Positions 1 to 12,206 of a stretch of 64,000 nt of DNA are shown one piece after another. The notes under the pieces are model-generated. The model did no database searches. It worked only from the letters and a program-made list of their open reading frames with translations, and had not been told where the DNA came from. Made by a program: the position numbers and the translations under genes. Position 1 is the first letter of the stretch. Each line of letters starts with the position of its first letter. This stretch comes from Leucogyrophana mollusca (Eukaryota > Basidiomycota > Agaricomycetes > Boletales): NCBI GenBank assembly GCA_021014945.1, contig MU266338.1:62001-126000 (forward strand). The letters run 5' to 3'.

Positions 1-1553
1 CCTCCGCTTCTTTCTCTTGACCACGTTGCGCAGCTGATTTTGGCTCCACTCTTGATGATCTCCGCATGCTAGCTCTCGGGTATTTTCTATGACCCTTGGC
101 TTGATGTTCACTGGCGTGGCCCTTGGACCTGTGCTCGGCGGTCTCCTTGTTCGCACGACGGGGTCCCCACTTTCAGTGTTTTACTTTGCCGCCGGTCTCC
201 ACGCAGCATATCTCATTTATGTCGGGCTGGTGGTCCCGGAATCACTCACGAAATCCAGAGCCAATGGGGCTCGGGAGCGGCACCAAGAATCTGTAATGGA
301 CAGGCGTAACGTGAGCACTAGCGCCATGGGAAGGGTCGTAGGGCTCTTGCGTGGCGCAGTCAGTTTCCTCAGCCCTCTCGCGGTTTTACTGCCCGAGCGT
401 GTCGATGTAAAAGGTAACCCGCTGAAGAAACCAAGGAGGGATTGGAGTCTATGTTTCGTGGCAGCCAGCTATGGTTTTACCATGATGGACCTGGTGCGTT
501 TAGAAAAGAGGCCGCTGTGAACACTGCCCTCGAATCTTATGGGTATGTTCAGGGATCACTCACGTATAAGTTTCAATACGCCGCCGCTACATTCGGATGG
601 TCATCTGAAACGGTTCGTCCATGTTTTATATACACAATGCTTCCCGAATTAAGCGTGACGGCCTCACAGGTTAGCTATTTCATCGCACTCGCTGGTGCTG
701 GGCGAGCGTTATTGTTGGCCGTCATATTGCCATGTATGTCACGTGCCCTCCGATTCGGCAGGCTCGAATCGCTCACTGCTTCTCAGTAATCATCAGGCTG
801 TTGAGACCCTCCCCACCCGCACCTATCCAACTGCCTGCGGAACCAGATGAACCACTTCAGTCGGGTGCTAGCGCGTCGTCCACATCAACCACGGTCGAGG
901 AAACTCACGCCCCCAGGTCGAAGAGCCCATCCCCGTCTCACTCCCCAGCGTTTGACCTGAACATCGCGCGTGTTTCCCTCTTCATTGAAGTCATCGCCTT
1001 CTCGCTTTTGGCTGTCGCTAGTTCAGGCGCGATGTTCACGGCTGCAACCTTCCTCGGCGCTTTTGGTTCTGGGTTCTCGCCTGCCATTCAGGCATTCGCC
1101 CTGGAACTGTTTGTGAGGAGGGGCGGGAAGGGGCGGAGCCAGGCCGGAAAGCTGTTTGGTGCGATCAGCGTCGTACAGGTATTGGCGTAAGTTCTTCAAA
1201 ATTGGCCCTTCCATCTTTCTAAGTGCTGACGTCGCTTTGCGAACCATAGCACGCAGATTATAGGCCCATCGCTGTTTGGATATGTCTACGTCAAAACTGT
1301 GGGGACGTTCCCGCGCACGATCCTCTTCATGACTGCCTTTTCTGTGGCCATCTCCCTCACTTTGCTCTCGTTTGTACGCGCACCCTCTGTGAGTGGCGGT
1401 AAGGCCGGCGATGCGGAGGAGTTTATCACCGAGCTGCCGGAGCGAGATGTAACACTGCAGGAGGTGCCGACGATTCGGGTTACTCGAGAGGATACGCTGG
1501 TAGATGCTGGGGACCATCAGGAGCCAGGCACGGTCGGACGAAAAGGCGTCTAA
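1..1553 (+). CDS. MFS transporter, 5' end cut by the window edge
   Basis: This is the C-terminal two thirds or so of a major facilitator superfamily transporter, an integral membrane carrier probably driven by proton symport or antiport. The first visible piece (from about 89) reads GPVLGGLLVR, typical of the end of the first six-helix half. A charged loop follows, rich in Ser, Pro and Glu (about 800-950), and then helices of the second half, including ALELFVRR at about 1097. The frame runs on through several short introns: one near 500-540, others near 620-660 and 735-790, and a clear one at about 1189-1250. The last exon ends at TAA/TAG 1551-1553. The C-terminal tail after the last helix is acidic. 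The start codon lies outside the window, so the substrate class cannot be set; TetA-like or DHA1-like members look closest. It converges with the phosphatase gene downstream. Confidence 0.85.
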
Positions 1554-1736
1554 GGCTCTGTCGAACTCAACTGTTTCGAGGTATAACGAGAAGATAAAAG
1601 TAGAAAACAAGTAGATATACACGTACGGCATGCTAGCACCACCGAGTACATAGATTCCAGACGCTAATAATTTATCCCGACCGTCTGTGAGTATGGATCA
1701 AGGCGCTACTCCCCCATGCACAACCGCTACGTACTG

Positions 1737-3264
1737 TCAAACTGTGGGAGCGGACCCTGGCGAGGACTTGCCCCACCATCTCCATGCAGCAAAACTGAGA
1801 AGGAAGTTGAAGACGCCAACAACAGCAGAGCCTGCACCCACGAGCGTGAGGAACCACCATGCGTACCCTATGGTGCGGTCAAGTGTCCGTCCGGCATAGC
1901 GTTTGAGAACAGCGCGTGGGTCTGGGGTAGGATTGAACCCGGGGGGGAGGCGGAGGAGTGGCGGCGTGGATGACGCCGTGGATGGAGGAAGGGCCAGCAG
2001 GCATACGATCGGTTTCTTGGGAAACGTCAGCAAGAATATCAAGGGAGAGGCGGAAGATTATTTACGTGGTCAGATGTTGTGTACGATGGAATCGAAGTAT
2101 ACAGCAGGTTGCTTATACCCGACTTCTCGGGTGTATCCGGCGAGTCCGTGTGCGTTGCATACATCACCCTATCCGTCCAAGAAGGCGTGCGTTTGGCGCT
2201 GCACAAAGAGGCATGCGTGAGCAGGCTGTATATGGAGTGGTCCAAAATAGCGCATGCCAAGGCGCGACGCACCTATAATGGTCGACCTCGCCGAGCTTGT
2301 ACTTGTATGTGCATTTGAACGCCCAAAAGTCGCCTTCCCTAAGACCGACAAAGACCCGGCCTTTCCGCCGCTCGAGAAGAAGTTGGTCGAATTCCTTGAG
2401 CAGTTCGCGCGTTGTCTCGCTGTTTAGCATGGAGAGCGTCTCGTCGCGCTTCAGAGCCTGAGAGAGGGCGTGTGTCGGGGGTATTGATAGGCGGAAGTTG
2501 AGGTCGCCGAGGAAGAATAAGTGAGAAGTTGCGTACATGGTGGTGGGCGAGGACGACGGGGATGACGGTAGAGATGGGAAGAGAAGGCTCCCGACGATGT
2601 GATCATAGTCAGCGATTCGATGCGCAAGTTTCGGTTCGTGTGCTGTTAGGTGTGCACAGACGAACCTGTAAGGTGATAGGTTGGTAAAGTTGGCTAAATT
2701 AAAAATAAAGTGGAGGAACTAACGTGAAGGTCTCTCCGCCCTGGCCATCATCATTGGACACGCGGAACCGTATGCCTACTGCACCTTTGTTCCCCATGTA
2801 TCCCGGACCACAGCCCGTCCACTGCGTCTGGATATCGCATACGCGGCGTGCGAGGCCATCATCCTTTGCGTACACTAGGAGCGCAACCCCTACATTCACT
2901 ATCTTCGCAACGAGCGAATACCGCTCCTTGTTTGGCGCATGCTCCTCAATCTGACTGCGTATGTGCTCATCCCGGTCATTAATTACGGCTTTGGATAGCC
3001 CAGCAACTTCGCACGTATCGTATTTTAGCAAACGTAGAATGGAAGGCTGTTGGACGCGTACATACGTCCAAGATGAAGAGGCAAAAGCTCCTGAAATCCG
3101 ACTGCAACGATGTCCGGTGCTCGTGACTCTCGCGAAAGAAATGACGAGACCTGGAGTGTTGGTGCAAGCCAGTCTACTAGATCCTGCGGTAGCCCAGCGC
3201 CGCCTTGAAGGTTTGTGTTGTAGGATCCAATTTGAACCAACAGTCGGTCGTTGGAAGCTGCCAT
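1737..3264 (-). CDS. Inositol polyphosphate 5-phosphatase with C-terminal membrane anchor (Inp54-like)
   Basis: The enzyme removes the 5-phosphate from phosphoinositides such as PI(4,5)P2. All family blocks are visible once introns are removed: GFQE near the N-terminus, NKGAVGIRF, AHLTAHEPK, FLGDLNFRL, TPSWTDRVMY and SDHKPI. The last block is created exactly by removing an intron at 2016-2065 (donor after SDH, acceptor before KPI). The final ~35 residues before the stop form one hydrophobic helix followed by a few polar residues, so the protein is probably tail-anchored in the ER, as yeast Inp54 is known to be. The first true ATG is at 3264; the open frame upstream of it has only a TTG at 3318. 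No SAC or RhoGAP domain is present, so this is the short 5-phosphatase class. Confidence 0.9.
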
Positions 3265-5167
3265 TGAAATCGAAGGCTCAACGCGTGGCGTCGGTATTGG
3301 CGAGGGCGTTGAACACAATAATCGTCCTTTCTTATGAGCTGGACGCGTAAGATAATTGCAGAGGTGGGCCTAAGGAAACCTACTTGGAGTTCCTTGGGGT
3401 TTGGTGTATGGTAGTCCTCGCTGCGACCATCACTTTTCGGGGCGTGGTAGACTACTGGTAGGCATGGCTCGGGTGCAATACTCCTTGGCCTTGAGCGCCT
3501 ACATGCATCGGTATATGAACTACTCAGGCTAGCGCTGTTTAGCCCCCTACAACCACGCAGACTGTATGCCCAACGCCCGTAGAGGCTAGCCTTGTACAGT
3601 CCTCCATATACACGCCTCTGGTAAGTTCTAATTAAAGGGGCGGGGGGAAAACACTGATATCTGAATCTTGACACGCGCTCCCTGTGGATCAAAACCTGAC
3701 TGTTGGCAACTTTCAAAACTTGTGTAAGGGCTCACAATTTTTTAGCAACTAAGATTGACACTCTGACTGTGTTTTACTGCAGCTGACGGGGTCAGATGCC
3801 TCGTTTTCGCTCTCTTCATTCACACCCTTTGCCGGGTCGGTCGGGCCTATTGAAACTGCAGATGGTGTTTTAGGTTACCGCACATTCACTCATAGGAGAA
3901 CGAACGCTGCACACCCGCGGAACGCCAGAGAGCAGGATAGCCTATCGCGTAGGCATATATTCTTATCGTCGACTGCCCGTCTTTCCAGAGGGCCCGCTGT
4001 CACCGGTGGTCAGGCAACATCTTCAACCCCAGTTTTGATGTCTGGAACTCTGGTGATGAAACTCACTCATCAGCATTGACATAAGCTGACCGTTTTCTGC
4101 CGTTCCTGAGCAAATTTTGATTGTTGTCATAGTGGTCAACGCCTGGCGCAACCCCATGCTTGATCTGCACATTGTGTTATTCGCCGTTTCGGGCTTGTGC
4201 TTTGACATTGCCAGGTGACCTGCGAATTCAGGTATTCTTGAAATCTCCCGCCTGTTCATCTCGCTATCTCATCCGCTCTATTGACCCTCTAGCCCAACTT
4301 TGGATGCGTCCCCTGACCCGCTTACAGCAGTAGTGGCGGGATGGACCCTTCGTTTTCATTCCGCCATCAGGTCGGAGGATAACAGTTGGCCGATTTGCGA
4401 TTGCAACGTCATCTTAATGGTCCCATGCTTCTCCAAAACTCTTTGGGCATAGGCGCGCACCTCATTCAGGACAGTCGAACCCGTTACAATTGGGTGACAA
4501 AATTTGGAGACTGTGCGAATAGGCCGCCGGAGCTGGAGAACTGGCGATAAGCAAGGGGAAAGATCAGACGAGTGGCGGATTCCCTTTGTTATCGCGGTCG
4601 CGGCGCGTGTTTTGCAGCTGCTTTCTGGGCTTCGCCCCGGCTGCTGGAGGGTCGTTCTGAGGGCAAAAGACGTGCCGTGGTGTCCCGTTCGTATTGCCAG
4701 GTGGTACTTGGTTCTTTCTGGCTAATTGATCAGTGGTTGGTAAGTCAGGACTATGATATCATCCGAAGCTTGTGCTTACAATCATGCGCTATTTAGTAGT
4801 ATGAATGTGCACTGATTGCGATCTTCAACTCCATGGATTGCCAAAAAAGCTATATCCGGACCATGGTTCCCAAGGTACATCCGACTGCAGTTTTTGTTGG
4901 TTCCTCTGAGAATACTCGTTATCTTTTGTCCAAATGGCAGCACATGCATGCGACCATATGAGAACCATGTCCGTGGCGCATTTTCACGCCGGCGGTGCGG
5001 CGGTTCCAGTTTGAAAGTCGCGTGAGTGAACCTAGCAAGAATAGGGTCTTATCTCTTCCTGCCCCTTGGCTTGGGACCTCTCCGGGTCTTTGTTCTCTGG
5101 GGCGTATTTAAGCAGGTCGTGAATGCACTCTCTCTAACCGTGGTACTATCCTCGGTCGCGCGTCGCC
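3265..5167. other. Long intergenic stretch between divergent genes
   Basis: About 1.9 kb separates the 5-phosphatase start from the OPT transporter start. I found no reading frame with family motifs, no tRNA-like fold and no repeat. The few open frames are short, lack splice-consistent continuation and have no recognisable composition. The right end holds the OPT promoter, including a TATA-like element. The remainder may be regulatory, untranslated leader, or decayed sequence. Confidence 0.6.
5105..5112 (+). promoter_or_regulatory. TATA-like element upstream of the OPT transporter
   Basis: The octamer TATTTAAG lies about 56 bases upstream of the OPT ATG at 5168, a plausible spacing for a short 5' leader. 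The call rests only on sequence and position. Confidence 0.4.
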
Positions 5168-8100
5168 ATGGCCATCGAAGGTTTGGGTGAAACCACGGAA
5201 GTTCTCTCGAATGAGAGAGCCCCTAGCACCAGCGACGAGAAATCGTTTGACGCAAAGGACGAGAAATTGTTCTATGCCAAGGGCGATGTCGAGTCTGCCG
5301 TCCTTGAAGTCGATACGGATAGCGAAAACATCGTTCTCCATGATGAGCGAGGGATCGCTACTCACGTCATATCCGTAGAGGATGACCCCTCCCTCAACCC
5401 GTGGACATTCCGCGCATTTTTCATCGGGCTTGGTTTATCTGCCTTTGGTGGTTCTTTGGGTGACTACAATCTAAACGCTAGAGTCGACATTATGGTTGGC
5501 TAACTGTGTCTTTCACCAGCGCAAATCTACTACTTCAAGCCAGTATGTTGTTCGCTATTGAAGCCATGACGATCGCTAATCTCTGATTTAGCAAACAGTT
5601 GGGGTGTCTTTGATGTTCCTTGCGGTTATCTCTTACCTCATTGGGTTTGCGATGGAAACATTCATCCCTCGCCGCGGATTCTTCCGCTATTTAAACCCGG
5701 TATATGAGCCCCGTTGACCTCACCATCTACTTCCACTTAATATTCCGTTCAGGGCCCCTTCAACAAGAAGGAGAACGCGTTCGTTATCATCATGGCCAGT
5801 GCGGCCGCAAACTCGGCTCTAGGAACGGAGGTTCTCGCTGTCCAGCGATTGTACTACAACATCACCCCCAATGCTGGGGCCTCGATCTTTCTTCTCTTCT
5901 CGAGCCAGCTGATTGGATATGGTATCGGTGGAGTCTTGAGAAGTACGCTCGCTAGTGCTATTTCGTTTTCTATGGTCTCGGTTCTAATCCCATGGTTCCC
6001 AGAGACTCTATTGTATCCCTCAAAGATGCTGTACCCCGGGGTTTTACCACTGCTCTCCATGTTCGACGCTCTCTATCTGGACGGCGCAGCAGCAAGGCGC
6101 AAGCTCAAGATTTTCTACATCGTGTTTGGCATGTCAGTCCGACCCCTGTTCGGTCACGGCGAGTTTCTGACGCCCCCTAACAGCATCTTCATTTGGGAGA
6201 TATTCCCCGAGTGGATGTTCCCGTTGATCACTGGTTTCTCGATCTTTTGTCTTGCTGCTCCCAACAACGCCGCTGTTTCCCGTGTGTTCGGAGGCAGTGA
6301 TGGGAATGAGGGCCTGGGACTTTTGTCGCTTTGCTTGGATTGGCAGGTGCGCGGATTTATAATCGAAGTCGGACCTATATGCAGACTCAAGCTTTGGTAG
6401 TATATCTCCGGCGGGACCAACCCCATGACGATACCGCTGAAAGCTCAGGTGCGCCCATTGGTTATGCTCACAGCGAAGCACTAATATGTCACCCCTAGTT
6501 CTCAAGTTTCATCGGATATATTCTTTGCATGTGCGTTTATCCCTCATTGGACTTGTGTCCACTAATCGTTCTCGATGAAGGGTCGTATTCGTTGCCACCT
6601 TCTACAATAACGTCTGGAAAGCACAAAACTTCCCCTTCGTACGTACCCAGTGCTCAAAGCGAGCGGAATGCGGAGCTGACTCTGCCTCGGCAAAGCTCTC
6701 ACAACTTTTGTTCTACGAAAACGGAACGCTGTACAACCAGAGTCTCATCCTTAATGAGAACTACGAGGTTGACCCAACTCTTTTGGCCGAGCAGGGATTA
6801 CCATACTACGCGACGACCTGGGTGGTATACCTTCTTGCCACCAATCTTGGTTTAGCAGCTACGTTCACACATTTGTTCCTGTGGAACCGGGACGATCTCC
6901 GCGGTGCTTGGAGTTGGATGAATATACGCACGATCAAAGACACGTGGGCTACCTTCGACTGGAAATTCTGGCAAAATGATGGTATCAGAGAGCAGCCAGT
7001 CGATACTGAAGACATAGACCCTCATTATGCTCAGATGTTGAAAGTGAGCCGAGCCCTATTGACGCTTCGTGGCTGCCGACTTAACTTGGTTCTTCAGTAC
7101 CCCGACGCACCCGACTCCTGGTATTACTTGACCTTCGTTCTGAGCGTGATTGTCGGATTGGTACGTCGGTTTGTTTTGGCTCTTGGTGGGGTATCCTCGC
7201 CGGAACCCTGACCACTTTTAGAACTTTGCTCATTGTTGTTGCAGATTGTGCTATACAAATCCGATTCTACCCTGCCATGGTAAGTTTTTGCTCGAACATA
7301 TTCTTTCACTGGCATTATCTCCCTATTGCTGCTAACCAGCCACGTCCGTGCAGGTGGGGATTCTTTATTTCAATAATATTGGCCATTATCTCTGTCTTGT
7401 TCTTCGGCGCCCTGTACGCTATCACTGGAATTGGTCTTTCCATTCAACCATTCGTCCAGATGATTGGAGGGTTCTTGCACCCAGGTATGCCGATGGCGAA
7501 CATGTACTTTGTGCTCTACAGCTACAGTGAGCCCGAACTTTCTCGAGTCGAAGGCCTGGCTAACGTCAACGGATAACAGACACCGTCTCGCAGGCAATGC
7601 TGCTCCTTCGCGATTTGAAGATTGCACAGTGTAGGGTGTCTGCTAATGCATATCAGTACAAGGATACTGAAGGCGCAAGGTGACAGATGCGAAGCTTCCG
7701 CCGCGTGCTGCATTCACCGCGCAGATCCTTGGTACCCTGTTAGGTGCTGTTTTGAACTTCGGTCCGTAGTTCACCGACATATTCCATGCTACCCTACTGA
7801 CGCCTCGCTAGTATTGATGAATTCCATCATCGACTCTCAGCGTGAAATTTTGTTGTCTATCCAAGGAACAAATATTTGGTCTGGTCAGCAGCCTCAGCAA
7901 TATAACTCTCAAGTGAGTTAGGAGAATGTCGAATCTTGATGTCCATTTGGCGCTAATACTACTTGCAGGCCATCGCGTGGGGAGGTCTAGCTCACCAGCT
8001 CTTCTCTGTTGGGCAACGATACCAGTGGGTGCCTTGGTCCTATATCGTTGGGCTGTTTGCTCCAGTCCCCTTCTGGATTGTGCACCGGTACTGGCCCAAA

Positions 8101-8518
8101 CTCCGCGCGGACTATTACTATACTCCTATCATCTGGTAAGCCACCCCGGGACACTCCCTATCAGCAGCTGGCTGATGATATATCACAAGCACGTATATCG
8201 GATGGCTTTGTGTCGGTATCAACTCATCGATCCTGTCGTTTTTCACTGTTGCCTTCTTGTCCCAATGGTGGTTGCGCACACGATACCCGGTCTGGTTCAA
8301 CAAGTACAACTACCTCGTCGGTGCCGCGCTCGATGGTGGCACCCAAGTGATGGTACATGTTCTTTTCTCCTCACAAGAGTGGCTTGCATACTGATTGCGT
8401 GCAGGTATTCATCCTTTCATTCGCTGTGCAGGGTGCGGCGGGGACTTCGCACCTTTTCCCAACCTGGTGGGGTGCGAACCAGGGTGGAAACTATGATCGC
8501 TGTGCCTATCTCAATTAG
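5168..8518 (+). CDS. Oligopeptide transporter, OPT family
   Basis: OPT proteins import small peptides (or, in related branches, metal chelates) with protons across the plasma membrane. The ATG at 5168 opens an acidic cytoplasmic N-terminus of about 75 residues. Then comes the first helix and the family block YLNPGPFNKKENAFV, formed across an intron near 5700-5752. Later blocks include FIWEIFPEWMFPLI, TFDWKFW, a long helix around VLFFGALYAITGIG, and the C-terminal FPTWWGANQGGNYDRCAYLN ending at TAG 8516-8518. At least ten introns are needed, among them about 5466-5519, 5542-5591, 5701-5752, 7043-7099 and 7914-7968. The length (roughly 850 residues) suits the family. A 255-base gap separates it from GPI14 on the same strand. 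Confidence 0.93.
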
Positions 8519-8773
8519 TCGATGGTGTATTTTTTTGTGTTGCGATACTTGGTTTGTTTAGGTAGTAACAGCTAGTTCCATGGATAGACAACGATGTCAA
8601 TTCAATGAAGTAAAGGAGCACTTACACAACGTTGCGTGTAGGACACGAGAAGAATCCCAAGGGCTTGAACATACAAAGCAAAATCACGGAGCCTGAAATT
8701 ATTCAACTCGATCGGTCAAGTCAGTGTCAGCACTTACAGTTACTCGCCATTGTCCTTTGTGGACTCGAAAATC

Positions 8774-10266
8774 ATGTCCCGCGTTTTGGCCAACTGGCAA
8801 GGTCACATACCCTCCTTTCGGGCGTTGCTAGCCATATCTGCTGGCCTCCGCATCGCGCTCATTGTCTACAGCGACTGGCACGATGCCCATTCAGTTGTGA
8901 AATACACCGACGTCGACTATCGAGTTTTCAGTGATGCGGCTCGCTTTATGCTGCGTCCGGACCCGGAGCGTGATAACATAGCCAAGGGACCACTCGCGGC
9001 TCGGCTTGGCCTTAACGTCGGAGAGTGAGTCGCTTGTATCAAGAACGAAACACGTCGCTCATGTCCGATGTGCAGTCCATACACTCGCCAGACATATCGC
9101 TACACGCCATTACTCGCCCTTCTCATTTTACCAAACGAGTGGATCCATCCGTCTTTTGGAAAATACCTTTTTGCAGGCTGTGATCTGCTGAACGGCGTGC
9201 TCATATACAGGCTCCTCATATCTACTGTGATTTCCCCCTCGCCACAAGAAAAGGCCCCACCAGAAGCAACCGTAGGACCCGCCATCCACGCATCAGGAGT
9301 GGACAGACACGTGCGAGCAACCTTCCTCGCGGCGACTCACCTTCTTAACCCGCTCGTATTCGCCATTTCTACACGCGGCTCATCCGAGTCCCTACTTGCC
9401 ACTTTTGTCTTGCTCACTCTTACCTGTGCTCTGGAGTCACGATGGGACGCTGCTGCATTTCTCCTAGGCGTTAGCACACACTGGAAGATATACCCAGTAA
9501 TATACGGACTCGGGTGCCTTGGAGTCGTTGGTGCCCAAACACATGCTGCGTCTCGCTGGGGATGGTCGTATTTAAAGACGTTGATCAATCTCCGCACGAT
9601 ACGTTTTGCGTTCATTAGTGCGGCCACATTCTTTGGGCTCGGCGCAGCCTGCTATGCGATGTACGTGCTCTCTCATTCAAATTCTGGCCACGATCTTATC
9701 GCCGTTAACGCTGCAGATGGGGATATCCTTTCCTTTACGAGGCATATCTCTACCACCTCGATCGCCTCGACCACCGACACAACTTCTCACCCTACTTCTA
9801 TCTCACGTACCTAACGTACCCGACTGGAGCCACCGCCCACTCCACGCCCTCCAAGCCACTCTGGCAGCGAATGCTAAGCTCGCCCCTCACCAGTCTCGTA
9901 CCCCAACTCTCCCTTTCCCTCGGCACAGGGCTACTCTTTGGTAAACGACCGACCGACCTTCCCTTCACGTGGTTTGTTCAAACATACACATTCGTGCTAT
10001 TCAACAGGGTGTGCACCTCCCAGTACTTCCTATGGTACCTTCTGTTTGCTCCATTGCTCGCCCCCCGCGTGCAGCTATCCTGGCGTGCGTTGTTGGCGTG
10101 CGTAACTGTATGGGCGGGCACGCAGGCACTTTGGCTCGCTGAAGCATACAAGCTGGAGTTCCTGGGAGAGAACGTGTTTTTCTCGCTATGGGTAAGGAGT
10201 CTGATATATGTGGCTGGACATGCATGGGTACTCGGAAAGATTATGGACGGGTACGGTGTGAGTTGA
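8774..10266 (+). CDS. GPI14: GPI mannosyltransferase 1 (PIG-M/GPI14)
   Basis: This ER membrane enzyme adds the first alpha-1,4-linked mannose to the GPI anchor precursor, using dolichol-phosphate-mannose. The first exon carries VKYTDVDYRVFSDAARF, the luminal acidic motif of the family with its DVD core. The second starts SPYTRQTYRYTPLL after an intron at about 9027-9077. Further blocks are THLLNPLVFAISTRGSSES and THWKIYPVIY. A third exon reads YGYPFLYEAYLYHLDRLDHR, followed by HNFSPYF. The C-terminus has several hydrophobic helices and ends at 10266. The true ATG is at 8774 (MSRVLANW); the codon at 8750 is TTG. In yeast and mammals it acts with the small partner Pbn1/PIG-X, which is not in this window. 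Confidence 0.92.
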
Positions 10267-10518
10267 TGTGCTCCGTGATCATCATGTACTCCAACACAAA
10301 TACAACACGCTGTCAACGAGTGGCATCTGAACCAAACAGTCTCAAAAGATGTGAAGCGCAATCTTCCAAGAAATGGCAGGATCATGAGGCGGAAATGAAA
10401 ACATAAATTCGACCCGGGGAAATAGCGAGTAGACAGCGCAGGAAAATGAGCGAGAAGTTGTATGCTACTATGATAAGCGAATGTCCTCAACTCTCGGAGC
10501 AATACCCACAAACACGAA

Positions 10519-11480
10519 TTAAATCTGAGACCGCGCATTAGTATGGGTGAGCACGTGTCAATTGGGGTGGGACGTACGTATTGCGAGACCCACCGGAAAC
10601 CTGTTATAAGGATGCATTAAGTTAGTTCATGGGAGATGCAATGCAGGGCAGTGCCTCACCTTCTCCGTAGCCCTGCCTTTGGACGACTGAGCACATGAAG
10701 ATTTCGATAGGACGAATGTCGTTCAAGGGAACCTTGCCCTATTTGTACTGTCAACATTTTGAGAATAAAGGATGCGAGAGCGGTCGCACCTTGCCGGTCG
10801 TTTGGTAAAGACCAAGATGATGCCTCAATTCCTCCTCGCTCACTGCGCCTGGGGCGTCGATCTTGTTCCCGAGAACAAGGAAAGGCACCTTGGAAAGCTC
10901 TTCAATTGAGAGAAGCGCGTCGAGCTCAGCCTTGGACTCAGCAAAGCGCTCGAAGTCGGCAGAGTCGACTAAGAAAACAATACCGTCGACCTCGGGGAAG
11001 TAGTCGCGCCAGAGACGACGGGCTGGAACGAAAGCTGTCACCACAAGACCATCGGACATCAGACAGAAGAGAGACGTACCCTGCTGATGTCCACCGAGAT
11101 CATAGGTCGTAAATTTAACATTGCCAATGGCAAGCTCCTCAGACGCTGCAAGACAGAACGATGAGTTGACGCCCAAGTAAACAAGCACAAGCGTCATACT
11201 GGGATGGAGTGTCGGCTGCAGGGTTGCCAATCTATCGTTTTTGAGCATATGCAGCAGGGTCTGCACAAAGCAACCATAAAATTCGAATTCCTGAAGCATT
11301 GACACGAGTTCCTCACCGTCTTTCCTGCATTGTCTAAACCAAGGAAGAGAATTTTGGCATTCTTGTGCAGCAGTCCTGAGTTGAAGCAGGCTCCTTGAGC
11401 ACCGCAGATAGGGAACGAAACAGATTTGGAAGCCTACCGAGCTGCGCAAGGACGTCCCAGAACCAGTTGATGATGAACAT
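10519..11480 (-). CDS. SAR1: Small COPII GTPase SAR1
   Basis: SAR1 starts COPII vesicle coat assembly at ER exit sites: in its GTP form it inserts an N-terminal amphipathic helix into the membrane and recruits Sec23/Sec24. The ATG at 11480 opens [15 protein letters not shown], the expected hydrophobic N-terminus without the Arf-type myristoylation glycine. Exons then supply the P-loop GLDNAGKT, the switch II block DLGGHQQ joined to [14 protein letters not shown] with the catalytic histidine, and the base-recognition motif NKID. The last splice joins FRWVSQY to a two-codon exon (Ile, stop) at 10519-10524, giving the conserved C-terminus SQYI. At least six introns are present. It lies downstream of the SRP-receptor beta gene on the same strand. 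Confidence 0.96.
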
Positions 11481-11505
11481 GGTCGTTGTCGAGAAGCAAC
11501 AAGTG

Positions 11506-11884
11506 TTAAGCACGTAAAGTGAGAATTCCCGCCAAAATGACACCGATTGGCGTGGCCCGTGACGTGACACCTCTAGTCACACGCCGACTGTTACAGGGTG
11601 TCACATTGTCACATTTTTTTCAGTTTGTTTGGAGGCAAGACGATCATAGCGGAGACGGCGAGGAGGTGAGGTGAGGTGAGATTAAAGCCATGCCATTACC
11701 TTTGGCAGCTACGGCCTTGGTATGAACGACGCGCAGTTGTCGCGTCAATTTCATGTACCGTCAATGAAAGAGCCTCGCGAAATGACAAGTCTTCCTTCAG
11801 CTTGGGATTCTGGGAAGCTGCTTCTTGCAATTGACTGATGTCAAGCGGGTACTTATTTGACGAAGAGATGGTGGACGATTGCAT
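11506..11884 (-). CDS. Small hypothetical protein between SRPRB and SAR1
   Basis: An ATG at 11884 opens 62 codons with a coding-like, charged and helical composition ([20 protein letters not shown], then [15 protein letters not shown]). A canonical donor (GTAATGG) just before the in-frame stop and an acceptor at about 11580 would extend it to a short hydrophobic tail ending at 11506, only 25 bases from the SAR1 ATG. I do not recognise the family. If unspliced, it ends at 11696. It could be a genuine small protein, or part of the SAR1 leader. Confidence 0.4.
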
Positions 11885-12206
11885 ATAAATTAACGGTAGA
11901 CGTATCTAGTCTATGTGACAAAGTTGTAGGAAAGGTCTGACGCTCACAACACCATGCGCCCTAATGAAAAGGAAGTGCGTGTGCTCATAATCCTGTCCAG
12001 CGTTCCTCTCCGCATCACCGAATCGCCTTCGTCCTTCCTGAGGTTGTGGGAGAACGGGCACTGTCTAAAAGGCTGCGTTGAAGAAAACGAAATTCGAGCT
12101 TGCATTCAACTTTATACTGGGGGCTTTGTTTGGTGTTGTTGTTTGGACAGTGCCGGTTTCCGGCAACTCACAAAGATGCAAAGATCAAGTCGGAGAATTC
12201 AGGCAG

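Noticed and set aside
1023..1631. Minus-strand open frame of about 200 codons
   Set aside because: It is antisense to the MFS transporter exons, which carry clear membrane-protein motifs in frame; composition is not protein-like.
3318..3318. Start of the 5-phosphatase at the first in-frame start-like codon
   Set aside because: The codon is TTG on the minus strand; the first ATG is at 3264. The same reasoning moved the GPI14 start from 8750 to 8774.
3177..3716. Minus-strand open frame of about 180 codons
   Set aside because: It overlaps the first exon of the 5-phosphatase in another frame, and its composition (Arg/Tyr/Ser scattered) shows no domain.
7926..8561. Plus-strand open frame of about 210 codons
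   Set aside because: It is an out-of-frame reading of the last OPT exons; the true frames carry the conserved FPTWWGANQGG ending.
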